Source: Adiantum capillus-veneris (lineage: Eukaryota > Streptophyta > Polypodiopsida > Polypodiales > Pteridaceae). Taken from it: a DNA stretch of 64,000 bases. Where the stretch lies: the NCBI GenBank assembly GCA_014529385.2, contig CM043958.1, positions 86,039,525 through 86,103,524 on the forward strand, given 5' to 3'. Below are positions 44,868 to 57,428 of the stretch, piece by piece. A model generated the notes under the pieces. That model saw nothing but the letters and a program-made list of their open reading frames with translations, made no database searches and was not told the origin of the DNA. Made by a program: the position numbers and the translations under genes. Position 1 is the stretch's first letter. Every line of letters starts with the position of its first letter.

Positions 44868-46290
44868 ATTGAAGCATCATGTAGCAAGTGTAATGCATCC
44901 CATCTCCCAAACCACTTCTTTATGTCTTGTATCCATCCCATGCTCAAGATCTTGCTTTTATGTGTCTTTTGCACTTTTTTGCTTGCTTTTCTTGCAATTG
45001 TAGGAAGTCGATGTGAGGGTTTTTGACGCATCTTTATCATGTACTCCACAACCCTTTCCATGCCCATAACCTCACTTGGAAGAGATCCCGACTCAAGAAG
45101 TAGGAGCATATATGGTGTTTGTGTCTTAACTTGGAGAAAGTTTGTAAGAAAACTTTTTTGAACATTCTCAAACTCTTTCCAAGTAGACTTTGAGATACTC
45201 CCGCTTCACACTTCAACTCCATAAAGAAGAACCGGTGTCACCAATGCATCAAAAAGGTACTTCTTGAGAACACAACACTTGATGTTTCCTGTATTACACA
45301 TGTTCTCAAATGCATAATATGCTCTCTTTCCCTCTTCCAAATGACGCATAGCACATTCATGCCACTTGTGATTGGACGGAACCTCAAGGCCAATGTACTT
45401 AAAGCTCTCAACAACTTCAAGTGTCTCATTGTTGTACACAATACATGGCTTCTCCTTATGGTTGGTTTTCACAATCATAACCTTTGTTTTGGATTCATTC
45501 ACAATCAGCCCACTATGCAAGAAAAAGTTCTCAAGGACAACCATAAGCTTTTGTGCATCTTCTAAAGTGTGTGCTAGAAGCACTACATCATCTGCATACA
45601 ACAAAAGCATGATTACCGCATTGCAAATAGTGACCTCTTCAATGCCTTCTTCTTGCATAAAGTCAAGTACCATTTGTTCCAATTGATCGATGCATAGACC
45701 AACGAGAGTTGGTAACAACGGACATCCTTGTTTAACCCCAATAGTGCTTACAAAAATTTCTAAAATTCCTCTTCCCATGCGTAATTCACATCACCTTCCC
45801 ATAGATTTGAGAAACTGCAAGTATAAACTCACTTGGCACTTGTAGTTCTTCCATCCTTCTCCACAAATTGTTATGTGGAATCATATCAAAGACTTTCTTA
45901 AAGTCCACAAAACAACAATACAATCGCTTGCCTTTCAACCGACTTTCCTCCATGAAAACACGAAGAGTGACAAGATGATCAATGGTGCTATGGCATCGAC
46001 GAAAACCCGTTTGTCCTTTTGTATGCTTATTATTCTCTTCAGCTCAGTCACTCAATTTCATCTCCATTATGCACCGAAACAACTTTGCCACAAGAGACCC
46101 AATCATTATAGTTCGGTAGTTGTTTACATTCTTTACATCCCCTCCTTTATGCAAAGGCTTAACCCAATTAGTACTCCAATCATAAGGCATACCATGTTGA
46201 AGTCCAAGGTTGAACATATCACACATCCAATCATGGGTAAAATCTCCCATCCATTTGATTATCTCCAGCTTGATACCTTGAAGATCTCCC
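44868..46290 (-). pseudogene. LINE (non-LTR) reverse transcriptase remnant
   Basis: Reading down the minus strand: WVKPLHKGGDVKNVNNYRTI, then the frame shifts to TGFRRCHSTIDHLVTLRVF and CFVDFKKVFDMIPHNNLW. 45778-45206 has GVKQGCPLLPTLVGLCIDQL, the catalytic YADDVVLLA and VNESKTKVMI. 45200-44868 carries the thumb/C-terminal part (PYMLLLLESGSLPSEVMGME, RWDALHLLHDASIN). That tail runs straight into the (GA)n block. The 5' part (endonuclease, ORF1) is absent, and there are frameshifts and stops. The upstream edge coincides with the LTR copy at 46295. Confidence 0.92.
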
Positions 46291-46294
46291 GTGT

Positions 46295-46599
46295 CGGAGA
46301 GAAAGGGGGAGACCGGTTGCTTAAAACAATTCAACACATGTTCACAAGCATCACCATCAACCTGTCAACCTCTTTTCCCAATTTTCAAGCACGCGCGTGC
46401 ACACACACACACACACACATAGCCACACACACACACACATAGCATGGAATTGACATAGACAAGATTGTAAGAGGGTGTAAGAGAATTGTAAGAGATAGAG
46501 ACTTGATTAGAGAGTACACAACAAATTAAGCATAGCATAAGAATGTAGAGAAGAGAGTCTGCAAGAGAAACGTCTAAATATAGTCCAAACTCCACGACA
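46295..46599 (-). repeat. LTR-D copy 1
   Basis: Collinear with 63035-63360 (TTAAAACAATTCAACACATG, CATCACCATCAACCTGTCAA, (CA)n, GATAGAGACTTGATTAGAG). The minus-strand start is TGTCGTGGAG. No PBS is adjacent, so it is a solo or 3' LTR. Flanking 5-mers do not match, so the TSD is unproven. Confidence 0.75.
46398..46440. repeat. (CA)n microsatellites within LTR-D copy 1
   Basis: Two CA runs of about 10 and 7 units separated by TAGC. The homologous run in copy 2 is much longer (63139-63187). Confidence 0.9.
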
Positions 46600-46917
46600 C
46601 CTATTCTTGTGGAGTTTGGTATTTAATATATTATTTGTGAGTTCAAGCTGCCAAAGTTTGAGGCCCCTCTTTTACAACCACTTCACTTTTGTAAATGAGT
46701 GAATCTCATTAGTTCTTGCATGTCCCATAAGGGGAAGTTCTCACTAAAATTATTTATAAAGCCATAGTGGCTTATTGAAATGAAAATATAAAATACTGCG
46801 TAAGTACAAAACGGCTGAGAGGGTTATTGCCTGCATCTCTTCGTCAACTCCCCGCATTCCACTCTAGAAAAATAAAATAGACAACACATAATCAACCATT
46901 ATGTCAGCTATCCCAGT
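46600..46917. other. Sequence between LTR-D copy 1 and copia element E
   Basis: No coding similarity. May be 3' debris of the gypsy element that E interrupted. Confidence 0.3.
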
Positions 46918-47594
46918 TGTTAAGTATGGAGCCTGATTTAACCCTTGTAATTTTTTGTGGTAAAAACGCACATTTATAAGGCCCCCATTATGAGGAGAAG
47001 CCATCGTGCATGAAGGAAAATAACTCGTCGAAAACCAAAATTTTTACGTCCAATATTCCTTTTCGTCGGAATATTATGGCCGGACGGCGACCGAAAAGTG
47101 GTCGAAAAACGATCGGTCGGTTGGCCGGTTGGCTGGTGGCCGGTGGCCGAATTCAAAAGCGGACTTTTCTACATAAGGGCGGCCACACATGGGCGGATTG
47201 GAGGGTCCGATTTGGACTTATCTACACAAGGGCGGCTACACATGGCTGCCTCTCATGAGAGAGGGCAACCCTTTTGGCTTAAAAAAGGAGACCATTTCTA
47301 TACACATTTCATAGTGTGAAGTTGATGCAACAAGGTGGGTGTGAGGTGGTGAGAGTGAAGCAAGGCGGGATCTCTAGAAGGGTATAATCCCTTTGTAACC
47401 TCCTTCTTGTTTTGAAGTACTAAAGCCATTGAGTGGCCGCTTTCCCGTGGACGTAGCCCACATTAGGTGACCACGTATATCGTGTGTACTCTCTCTCTCT
47501 CTCTCTACTCTATAATCTCTTGTGTGTGAAAATTATCTCTCTCCATTAAGAAATCTACTCAATTATCTACTTAGCTACATCATATTTCCTAACA
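46918..47594 (+). repeat. 5' LTR of element E
   Basis: TGTTAAGTATGGAGCC to TTTCCTAACA, 677 bp. Confidence 0.93.
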
Positions 47595-47667
47595 ACTGGT
47601 ATCAGAGCAAGGTTTGCTCGTAGCTAAATTATCTCAAGGAAAGGATTCCTTGAATTGAGTGGGAGTA

Positions 47668-49934
47668 ATGGCGGAGGAAGGGAAGCTCAAGATTGAGAAG
47701 TTCAACGGAAAAAACTACCAACATTGGAAGATACAGATTGAAAACTATCTCTACCAGAAGGACCTCTATTTGCCACTAGGCGGTCTTGCAAAGAAGCCCG
47801 CAACGATGGCAAATGAAGCATGGATTTTCCTTGATCGAAAGGCACTGGGAACAATCCGGTTAAGCTTGGCGTCAACGGTGACCTTCAACGTTTCGGAGAT
47901 GAAGACCACGGAGGACTTGAAGAAGTCACGTGACGACTTCTACGAGAAACCATCGGCATTCAATAAGGTATTTCTCATGAAGTGCTTGTTTAATCTAAAG
48001 ATGGCAGAGAATGGTTCAATTGCAGAACACCTAAATGACTTTAACACAAACATAAGTCAACTTCGATCGGTGAAAATCAATTTCGATGATGAAGTGCGAG
48101 CTCTCCTTATACTATCATCTCTACCGGATAGTTGGGACAACCTTGTGATAGTCGTAAGTAATTCTATTTCTAGCACAAATACTCTTAAGTTTGATGATGT
48201 TGTGGGTGTTCTCCTAAGCGAGGAAATACAAAGGAGAAGCACAGCAGAATCATCAAGTGCTGCACTGTCAGTGGAAACAAGAGGAAGGCCTAAGGAGAGG
48301 TTCAAAAACCAAAAGGGTCATGATCGCTCAAGATGGAGAAGGTCACACACAAAGTCATTTCTTGAATGTTGGAACTGCGGCAAGAAGGGCCACGTCAAGA
48401 AGGATTGCTGGTCTAAGAAGAAGAAGGAGACTGAGTCTCAAGACAACAAGCCAACATCGGAGGCCAATTTGGCAGGTAAAGTAGAGCAAGATGCTCTAAT
48501 TCTCTCATTAGACAATGTGTCTAATTCGTGGATAGTAGATTCCGGGGCTTCATTCCATGCAACACCACACAAGCAACATTTCCAAGATTACACCAAAGGT
48601 AATTTTGGGTATGTATACTTGGGAGATGATTAAGCTTATGAAATTGTCGGCAAAGGTACAATTTGTGTCAAAACTGCTAATGAAAATGAATGGAAGCTTA
48701 AAGATGTTAGGTATGTTCCTTGTCTTCACAAAAATTTGATCTCCACAGGACAATTGGACGATGAAGGTCACAACATTGCATTCGACAAACGGTGGAAGAT
48801 CTCAAAGGGATCTTTGGTGGTTGCCAAGGGAGAAAAGGTTGGTACACTTTACTTGTGTACTGCTAGCACACAACCTTCAGCTTGTGCAACAACTACAGAA
48901 GTCGATAGTGCGGTGTGGCACTACCGGCTGGGGCATATGAGTGCCAAAGGAATGCAAATCCTTCAAACAAAGAAGCTTCTACCAGGTTTGAATGAAGTGG
49001 ACTTAGAGTTCTGTGAAGATTGTGTTTATGGTAAACAAAAGAGGGTAAAATTTCAAAAATCTAGAAAGGAAAGAAAAAATAAAAAACTTGAATTGGTTCA
49101 TCCTGACATTTGGGGTCCTGCAAGTACACCATCACTTGGTGGCTCATTATACTATGTAACATTCATAGACGATGCGACTATAAAAACATGGGTTTATGTC
49201 ATGAAGAGTAAGTCCGATGTGTTTTCCATATTTCAAAGGTGGAAAGCCTTTGTGGAGAATGAAGCAAGTACCAAGGTTAAGTGCCTCAGATCCGACAATG
49301 GAGGCGAATATTGTAGCCAAGCTTTTGAAAGCTTTTGTGCTAGCAATGGTATTTGGAGGCAAAGGACAACCCCAAGAACACCTCAACAAAATGGGATTTC
49401 GGAAAGGATGAACAAGAAAATCATGGAGCAAGCACGAAGCATGCGGCTACATGCAGGCCTACCGCTTGAGCTTTGGACGGAAGCAATAAGTACGTCTGTG
49501 TACTTAATCAACCGGTCACCCTCAACGGCATTGGATGGGGGAGTTCCAGAGGAGGCATGGATAGGTAAACCGGTGAACTATTCATTTCTCAAAGTGTTTG
49601 GGTGCGAGGCTTTCATGCACATACATAGAAGCCTAAGACCAAAGCTAGATGCAAAGTCCAAAAAGTGTTTCTTCATTGGCTATGGAGAGGTGACTTTGGA
49701 TATCGCTTATGGAATCCTGAAGATGGTAAAATATTTAGGAGTAGGGATGTAATTTTTAACGAACTAAATATGTACAAAGATTATTTAAAAAGAAAAAAAA
49801 CAAAAGAAACAGGTGATGAGTACATGGAGCTTGAGGACGGTAAAGACTCAAGGACTACAAACGGTGACAATGTGCAACAATGTCAACAAAATGAGGAGCC
49901 TCAACCTATTCCCCGAAGATCTACAAGAGCAAGT
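47668..49934 (+). pseudogene. Copia element E gag, protease and integrase (part 1)
   Basis: Gag starts MAEEGKLKIEKFNGKNYQHW at 47668, two codons before any other plausible start. CCHC knuckle CWNCGKKGHVKKDC. Protease WIVDSGASFHAT. TAA at 48631-48633 truncates it, but the same polyprotein continues (YVPCLHKNLIS). The integrase keeps its zinc finger (HYRLGHM, CEDCVYGKQ) and DDE residues (FIDDAT, RSDNGGEY, QQNGISERMN). Near 49690 the frame shifts (GYGEV to DFGYRLWNPEDGK). The coding sequence is then cut at 49934 by element F. Confidence 0.9.
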
Positions 49935-50161
49935 TGTTACCATATACATGTGGTAGTGATGTGTGTGAACACACTAGGACCGCCGGGGCATTTTTTCCCT
50001 CTTTAGGAGGTTTTTTCCCTCGAGCATTGTATATACGCCCATCACTCTAGGGCTATCTATCTTTCTATTGCACACTAAGTAACACACTCTCTATTGTGTG
50101 CCTTGAGCTTCCTTCATCTTCTCCAAGCTGTGTGTGTTTCTCTGCAACCCTAATTCCAACA
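49935..50161 (+). repeat. 5' LTR of element F
   Basis: TGTTACCATATACATG to TAATTCCAACA. Confidence 0.96.
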
Positions 50162-50523
50162 ATTGGTATCAGAGCAGGTCACGTCCTCCCGGGCTTAGTC
50201 GCCAGCTGCTCCAGCACACGCCTGCTCACTTTCTCCAATTTCAGTGAGCTTTGGTAAGCATTCACAGGTCGACAAATAATTTGGGATAGCTCATATAGCT
50301 AGGTCCACTTAGAATTTTGATTTGGGCTCATTTCAGTCTCCGTTTCCACTACAGGCAGTACTGCACAGGCTATTTCGTCATTTTGTGCAGAATTTCTGTC
50401 AGTGCCGTTTTCTGCATAACAGGTGCCTTATAGTCTTCTACGGTTTGTGCTATATAGCACAGGTTGTTCCCGCTCCGTTTCTCCTATTTTCGGGCAGTTT
50501 TCACATCAGGTGCAGCATTTACC

Positions 50524-53500
50524 ATGGCTGACAACAACAACACAGATGTGTTCAAGATGTTTGTTGAGGACAGGTTGGATGGGGACAACTACCCTATGTG
50601 GGCTTATATGATGCAACATGTTCTTGTGTCAAAGGGTGTCTGGAACATTATGCAGGGCATTGATGTACCTCCTGGTTCTGAGGATGTAGGCGATGTTGAG
50701 GATGTTGCAGGTCTTGCTACAAGGATTGCAGCTGTTAGAGTTGTTTTGCCTACGACAGAACAAGCTTGTTGGGATGTTAAGGATGCGCAGGCTCATGCAT
50801 TGATTGCGTTGTCTGTGAAGCACACCATTGTTCCTCACATCCATTCAGCAAAATCTGCAAAACAGGCTTGGGATATTCTAGCAGGTCTTTATGCAAGTCG
50901 CAATGAGGCTAAAATTGCTTTGCTGCGTAAAGAGCTGGAGTCGAAGATTATGCATGAGGAAGCTGATATGGACACTTTCCTTGCTAGTGTCAAGGATATC
51001 AATGAGCAGCTTATTTCTGCAGGTGAAGTCATTTCCGACAGTTCACTTGTGCAGATTTTTCTTGATGCCTTACCAGATTCTTACCAGACTTTTGCTAGTA
51101 CTTGGAGACTTATGACCCAAGGAAATCCAGAAGTTGTCAAGTTTGATGCATTATGCACATTGCTGTTGCAAGAGTCACTTTCCAGAAAAAACAGGACTAG
51201 ACAGCGTGCAGTTGAATAGGCTTTTATTGCTTCTCAGAGAAAGGGTGGTAACAGCAATGCAGCCACTTCTTATGGTTCTGCTGCGAGTGGCAAAAATTAT
51301 GTTCCTAATGCTTTTGCTGGCAGAAATTCGTCTGGAAATTCTGGTGATAAGGGAAAAAGGAAGATGCATTGCCATTATTGTAAAGCCAATGATCACTTGA
51401 TCAAGTCGTGTCCTAAGTTGAAGGCCAAAGAGGCTAAGAAGAAAGAGTGTGGTTCCATTGCAAATGCTGGTTCCACTACAAATGCAGCCATTCTTGAGTC
51501 TTCTGTGAAAGGAGACTGTGTTGCTGATGTTGATACAGAATGGGCTTTTAGCGCAGAGTGCACTGACAATCCTGTTGTCCATGATGCATGCTTGTCAATT
51601 GCTGCAGATTCACATGTGTGGTATTTGACAGTGGTGCTACAAAGCACATTACCTCACATCGTGAATTGTTTACCTCTCTCGAGTCTGTCCCTCATGGGAA
51701 TTCAGTCACTTGTGCCAACAACGCCTCTTATCCAGTTCAGGGAGTTGGAAAGATTGTGCTCACTGCTGCTAATGGCAGTTCCTTCACACTTGTTGATGCA
51801 CTTTATGTACCTAGGATCAAGAAGAATCTCTTGTCTGTATCAACACTTGCTAGACTTGGACTTGTAGTCAAATTTGTGGATGATAGATGTACAGTTCATG
51901 ATCTCAGTTTTGGTGATGAAATTGTTGCATCTGGGCTTTTGTGCCGTGGGCTGTATAAGCTCACTTTGTATGACAAGTGTGGACAAAATTTTGCAAATGC
52001 TGTTGCAGATTCAAGGGCTATTTCAGATGCAAAACTTTGGCATGCACGTTTTGGTCATCTGAATTTTGCTAGTTTGCTGCGTTTGCAAAAATCTGATATG
52101 GTTGCTTCTTTGCCGCCTCTTGAAGCACCTCTCAAACATGTTAGTGAAGGCCGTATTTTGGGTAAGATGCAGCGTTCTAAATTTCCAAAGGATGGTTCAG
52201 TTCGGGCCACATGCAGGTTGCAGCTTGTGCATAGTGATGTTTGTGGGCCCATTCAAACTCCGTCCTTGGGCAATTACCTGTACTTCGTGACTTCCATTGA
52301 TGATTACTCCTGGCATGCATGGGTATTTCCACTTAAAGCAAAGTCCGAAGTTTTTATGTGCTTTAAACAATTTCTGGCTATGGCTGAAAATGTCTCGAAA
52401 TGTACTATGGGCACCCTCCGTTCCGATCGAGGGGGGGAGTATATGTCTCATGAATTTAATGCATTTCTGGCTAGTCGTGGGATAAAACACCAATGTACAG
52501 TGCCTTATACACCTCAGCAAAATGGTGTTGCTGAGAGGAAAAACAGGTCACTGATAGAAATGGCACGATGTATGGTCAAAATTCAAGCTTTGCCGCATTC
52601 TTTTTGGCTTGAGGCCATTATGTGTGACACTTATGTACTTAACAGGTGTCCTACGAAAGCTTTGCAGTCTATTACTCCATATGAAGCATGGCATGATAGA
52701 AAGCCTTCTATTGAGCACATGCGTGTTTTTGGCTGTTTGGCATATGCTTTGGTGCCACAAGTGCAGCGCAGAAAATTGGATGATAAGGCTGTCAAATGTA
52801 TTTTTGTTGGTTATAGTGCTGAAAGCAAAGGTTACAGGTTGTATCATCCGCAAACAAAACGTATTCTTGTTTCTCGGGATGTAGTGTTTGTGGAAGATTA
52901 TGTTCAGCCCTTGCTGTCATGTACTAGAGACAATAATGTAAGCTCACAGGACATTTATGACACTTTGTTGCCTCTTTTCAGTGGTGGAAATACGAACGTA
53001 AGTTCCAATGAGGCAAATGTACAGCCTATGGGGGTTTCTGAAAATGTTTTAGATCAGCCTATTACTGATGCAGATGTACATGATGTACTTGATGAGGAAA
53101 GGGCTGAAAATGAGCAGGCTAGAGGTATGCCAAAATGGTTGGTGCACACTTTGCGTGACAGGAAATTGGATGCACCTCTGTCTAGTCGTACTCGTTCAGG
53201 CTCTCACCATGCATCTTATGCATCAGATTGTTATGCTTTGGCTGTGTCTAGCTTACATGATGTTGAGGAGCCTCTGTCTTATGATGAAGCACAGAATTCA
53301 GAAAATTGGATGGCTGCCATGCAATCAGAATATGATGCACTCATAGAAAATGACACATGGAATTTATGTGATTTGCCTCGTGGCAAAAAGGCCATTGGTA
53401 CGAAGTGGGTTTACAAGTTGAAACGCAAGCCGAATGGTGAGATCGATCGCCATAAGGCTCGAGTTGTTGCAAAAGGTTATGCACAGCAAAAAGGCATAGA

Positions 53501-54806
53501 TTATGAAGAGACTTTTGCTCCCACTTGTCGTATGACTACTGTGCGATTTCTATGTGCATTGGCAGCTCATTTTGGTTGGGATGTACATCAATCAGACATT
53601 GTTACTGCTTTCTTGAATGGTGACATATTTGAGGAAGTTTATGTAACGCAGCCTCACGGTTTTGTCATAAAAGGACAAGAGGACAAAGTGTGCAAATGTA
53701 ACAAGGCTTTGTATGGGTTGAAGCAATCTCCTCGTGCTTGGTATGAGAAAGCTGACACTCATTTGGTCAAACAAGGCTTTTGTAACAGTCCAACAGAAAG
53801 CACATTGTATGTAAAGCGTGAGGGTGATGTACTTCTCATTGTGGTTCTTTATGTTGATGATTTGCTGATCACTGGACCAAATGAGAGACATATTGCTGAA
53901 TTTAAGGCTGATTTGAATGATACTTTCCAGATGAAAGATTTGGGGCTGTTGCATCATTACTTGGGTATATAGTTTAAGCAGTGTGATGGTGGTATTGCCT
54001 TGTGTCAGAAAAGTTACATAGAGACATTGCTATGTAAGTTTGGACTTGAGGATTGCAAACCTATTGCCACTCCCATGGAAACAGGTTTGAAGTTGAGTCT
54101 ACATGATGCTGGCAATCCTGCTGATGTCACTCTTTATCAAACTGCTGTTGGGTGCCTCATTTATGTATGCAACACGAGGCCGGATATTCACTTTGCAGTC
54201 TCACAAGTCAGTAGATTTATGCATAGTCCAGGGTCTAAGCATTGGCAGGCTGTCAAGAGGATTTTCCGCTACCTTAGTGGCACTTTACATCTTGGCTTGT
54301 TTTATCCCAAGGGGGGATCATTGCCGCCAGACTTACATGCTTTTTCGGACTCAGATTGGGCTGGTTGTTTTGACACGCGAGTGTTCACAAGTGGTTTTTG
54401 TTTCATGCTTGGCAGTTCATGTATATCATGGCTGAGCAAGAAGCAACCTATTGTGGCCACTTCGAGTTGTGAGGCTGAGTACAGGGCAGTCTTCACAGCT
54501 ACGGTTGAGTGTGTATGGCTCAGACGCCTTATGGCTGATTTGGGTGATGGACAGGACACTGCCAACACTATCTACACTGACAGTCAGAGCGCATTGGCAG
54601 TTGCGAGGAACCCAGTTTTGCATGCTCGCACAAAGCACATTGAGGTGCATTACCAGTATGTCAGGGAGAGGCTCTCAACAAGAGAGATCAGCTTGGCTTA
54701 TGTGCCAACACAGGACAACCTTGCAGATCTTTTCACAAAGGCATTGTCTCGTGAGAAGCTTGAAGATTTCCACAAAGCTTTGGGCTTACTCCCCTTTGTG
54801 GACTGA
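50524..54806 (+). pseudogene. Copia element F gag-pol polyprotein (near-complete, three lesions)
   Basis: Starts MADNNNTDVFKMFVEDRLDG at 50524. Gag runs to a TAG at 51217-51219, after which the same frame continues with knuckle CHYCKANDHLIKSC. A frameshift near 51610-51625 leads into protease VFDSGATKHIT. Integrase has its DDE residues (SIDDYSWHAW, RSDRGGEY, QQNGVAERKN), but the zinc-finger C-x2-C is changed to S-x2-R (HVSEGRILGK). RT has FLNGDIFEEVY, LYGLKQSPRAWY and YVDDLLITG (about 53849). A TAG at 53970 falls between HHYLGI and FKQCDGG. RNase H (SDSDWAGC, DSQSALAVARNP, RTKHIEVHY) ends at 54806. Confidence 0.95.
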
Positions 54807-54881
54807 TCCTGTCCTTAGGGCATGGCACTTCCCTTTACTCATGTGCCAACTCTCGTTCACCGCATCACTCCAGGGGGGATT

Positions 54882-55108
54882 TGTTACCATATACATGTGG
54901 TAGTGATGTGTGTGAACACACTAGGACCACCGGGGCATTTTTTCCCTCTTTAGGAGTTTTTTTCCCAAGAGCATTGTATATACGCCCATCGCTCTAGGGC
55001 TATCTATCTTTCTATTGCACACTAAGTAACACACTCTCTATTATGTGCCTTGAGTTTCCTTCGTCTTCTCCAAGCTGTGTGTGTTTCTCTGCAACCCTAA
55101 TTCCAACA
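54882..55108 (+). repeat. 3' LTR of element F
   Basis: Same ends and length as 49935-50161. Confidence 0.96.
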
Positions 55109-56723
55109 CAAGTAGACCTCCATAAAGGTTTGTTCCTTCCTTCAACCATCTCTTGATCTCAGATTCTAGAGAGCTAGAATCATACGAAGAAGCTATACAT
55201 CATGAATCCAAACAAGAATGGACAAAGAGCATGCAAGTGGAGATGGACTCGCTACATCGCAACCAAACATGGGAGTTGGTTGAGTTGCCTAAAGGTAAGC
55301 GGGCACTTCAAAACAAATGGGTGTACAAGCTGAAGGAAGAAGAAGGTGGGAAGAAAAGGTACAAGTCTAGGCTTGTGGTAAAAGGGTTTTCTCAAACGAA
55401 AGGTATTGACTTCAATGAAATATTTTCTCCTTTTGTAAAATGAACTCAATTAGGCTCGTCTTAAGCCTTGTGGCTGCTTATGATCTAAATCTTGAGCAAA
55501 TGGATGTAAATATGGCATTCCCTCACGGTGATTTAGAGGAGGAAATTTACATGCTGCAACCAAAAGGGTATGAAGTAAAAGGTAAAGAGAAAATGGTTTG
55601 CAGATTAAAGAAGAGCTTGTATGGTTTAAAGCAAGCATCAAGACAATGGTACTTGAAGTTTGATCGATGGATGTTGGATCATGGATTCACAAGATGCAAC
55701 TTGGATCACTACGTCTACATGAAGTATTTGGGAGATGGTAAGTTCATCATCCTAATGTTATATGTTGATGACATGCTGATTGCAAGTGCTAACATGCAGG
55801 ACATCAAAGACCTAAAAGCGGAGCTGTCTAAATCATTTTCAATGAAAGATTTAGTTGCTGCAAAGAGGATACTTGGTATGAAAATATCAAGGGATGGGAC
55901 GAAGAAGACAATAAAGCTATCTCAAGAGGATTACATCAAGAAGGTACTAGAAAGGTTTGCAATGCAAAATGCAAAAACAATTTCTACACCTTTGGCTGGT
56001 CACTTTAAACTAACCAAGGAGATGTGTTCAAAGACACAAGAGGAGATAGCCTATATGTCTAAAGTTCCATATGCTGCAGCGATAGGTTCTATAATGTATG
56101 CTATGGTCTGGACAAGGCCAGATATTGCACATGCAGAGGGAGTTGTGAGTACGTTCATGGACAACCCAGGTAAAGAGCATTGGCAAGCTGTGAAGTGGAT
56201 ACTTAGGTATCTAAAAGGGACAACAACAAATGCTTTGTATTTTGGAGGACCTGATATTTTTCTAGAAGGGTATGCTGATGCAGATATGGCAAGTGACAAA
56301 GATACTCGAAGGAGCACTACTAGCTATGTCTTCACGGTTGGAGGCACAACAATAAGTTGGGTTGTGAGGCTACAGAAAGTGGTCTCACTTTCTACCACGA
56401 AAGCAGAGTATGTAGCAATGACGGAGGCAAGCAAAAAAATTCTGTGGCTTCACATATTTTTAGAAGAGCTTGGATTCAAACAAGACAATTGTGTCATGTA
56501 CAGTGATAGCCAAAGCGCTATCCATCTTGTGAAGAACTCAACCTTTCATTCAAGGACGAAGCACATTGAGGTGAGATATCACTTCATACGCACTCTTTTG
56601 GAAGAGGGACAACTAAAGCTAGGAAAGGTGCATACAAGTGAAAATCCTACAAACATGTTTACACAGGTGGTCAACAAGGAGAAGTTGAGCTTTTTCTCAT
56701 CTTCAATTGGCATTCAAGGATAG
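55109..56723 (+). pseudogene. Copia element E reverse transcriptase and RNase H (part 2)
   Basis: Resumes after element F. RT blocks: NQTWELVELPKGKRAL, QMDVNMAFPHGDLEEEIYM, LYGLKQASRQW and YVDDMLIAS (catalytic DD intact). RNase H/tether: ADADMASDKDTRRSTTSY, STTKAEYVA, DSQSAIHLVKN, RTKHIEVRYHFIR. At 55436-55445 the expected GTA-AAA-ATG is GTA-AAA-TGA: one A is missing, which breaks the frame between FSPFVK and MNSIRLV. The polyprotein ends normally at TAG 56721-56723. Confidence 0.92.
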
Positions 56724-56783
56724 AAAGCTAGGATGGAAAGCAGTCACAGGTTTGGTTTGGATATTAGTCTCCAAGTGGGAGAT

Positions 56784-57344
56784 TGTTAAGTATGGAGCCT
56801 GATTTAACCCTTGTAATTTTCTGTGGTAAAAATGCACATTTGTAAGGCCCCCATTATGAGGAGAAGCCATCGTGCGTGAAGAGAAATAACTCGCCGAAGA
56901 ATAAAATCACTCGCTGGAAGCCAAAATTTTCACGCCCAGTCTCGAGCCTATTTGGAGGGTCCGATTTGGACTTATCTACACAAGGGTGTCTACACATGGC
57001 TGCCTCTCATGAGAGAGGGCAACCCTTTTGGCCTATAAAAGGAGGCCATTTTTACACACATTTCGTGTGAAGTTGATGCAACAAGGTGGTTGTGAGGTGG
57101 TGAGAGTGAAGCAAGGCGGGAGCTCCAAAAGGGTATAATCCCTTTGTAACCTACTTCTTGTTTTGAAGTACTAAAGCCATTGAGTGGTTGCTTTCCCGTG
57201 GACGTAGCCTACATTGGGTGAACCACGTATATCGTGTGTACTCACTCTCTCTCTCTACTCTATAATCTCTTGTGTGTGGAAATTATCTCTCTCCATTAAG
57301 TAATCTACTCAATTATCTACTTAGCTACGACATATTTCTTAACA
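56784..57344 (+). repeat. 3' LTR of element E
   Basis: Same ends as the 5' LTR. Lacks about 115 bp present around 47050-47200 of the 5' LTR. Confidence 0.93.
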
Positions 57345-57428
57345 CCAATTGCAGCTAACCACTACAACACGAGGGTACCCAATCTCGTAATATCCCTCTC
57401 ACCAGGAATAGCAACTATCCTCAGTTGC

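Larger units (their letters stand above)
49935..55108 (+). mobile_element. Copia element F, full length, nested in element E
   Basis: 5174 bp with identical-length LTRs (227 bp each) that differ at about nine positions. Perfect 5-bp duplication CAAGT (49930-49934, 55109-55113). PBS TGGTATCAGAGC at 50164-50175; polypurine tract CAGGGGGGAT before 54882. It is younger than E, which it splits between integrase and RT. The polyprotein has three lesions, so the copy is not autonomous now. Confidence 0.96.
46918..57344 (+). mobile_element. Copia element E (interrupted by element F)
   Basis: LTRs 46918-47594 and 56784-57344. PBS TGGTATCAGAGC at 47597-47608; polypurine tract CAAGTGGGAGAT before the 3' LTR. 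Flanks CCAGT (46913-46917) and CCAAT (57345-57349) are a target duplication with one mismatch. Without F the element is about 5.25 kb, a normal copia length, in gag-PR-IN-RT-RH order. Lesions: a stop after the protease motif, a frameshift near 49690, the F insertion, and one lost A at 55440. Confidence 0.93.

Noticed and set aside
44248-44872. Leu/Ser-rich proteins of 163-201 codons
   Set aside because: They are translations of (CT)n and its 66-bp spacer.
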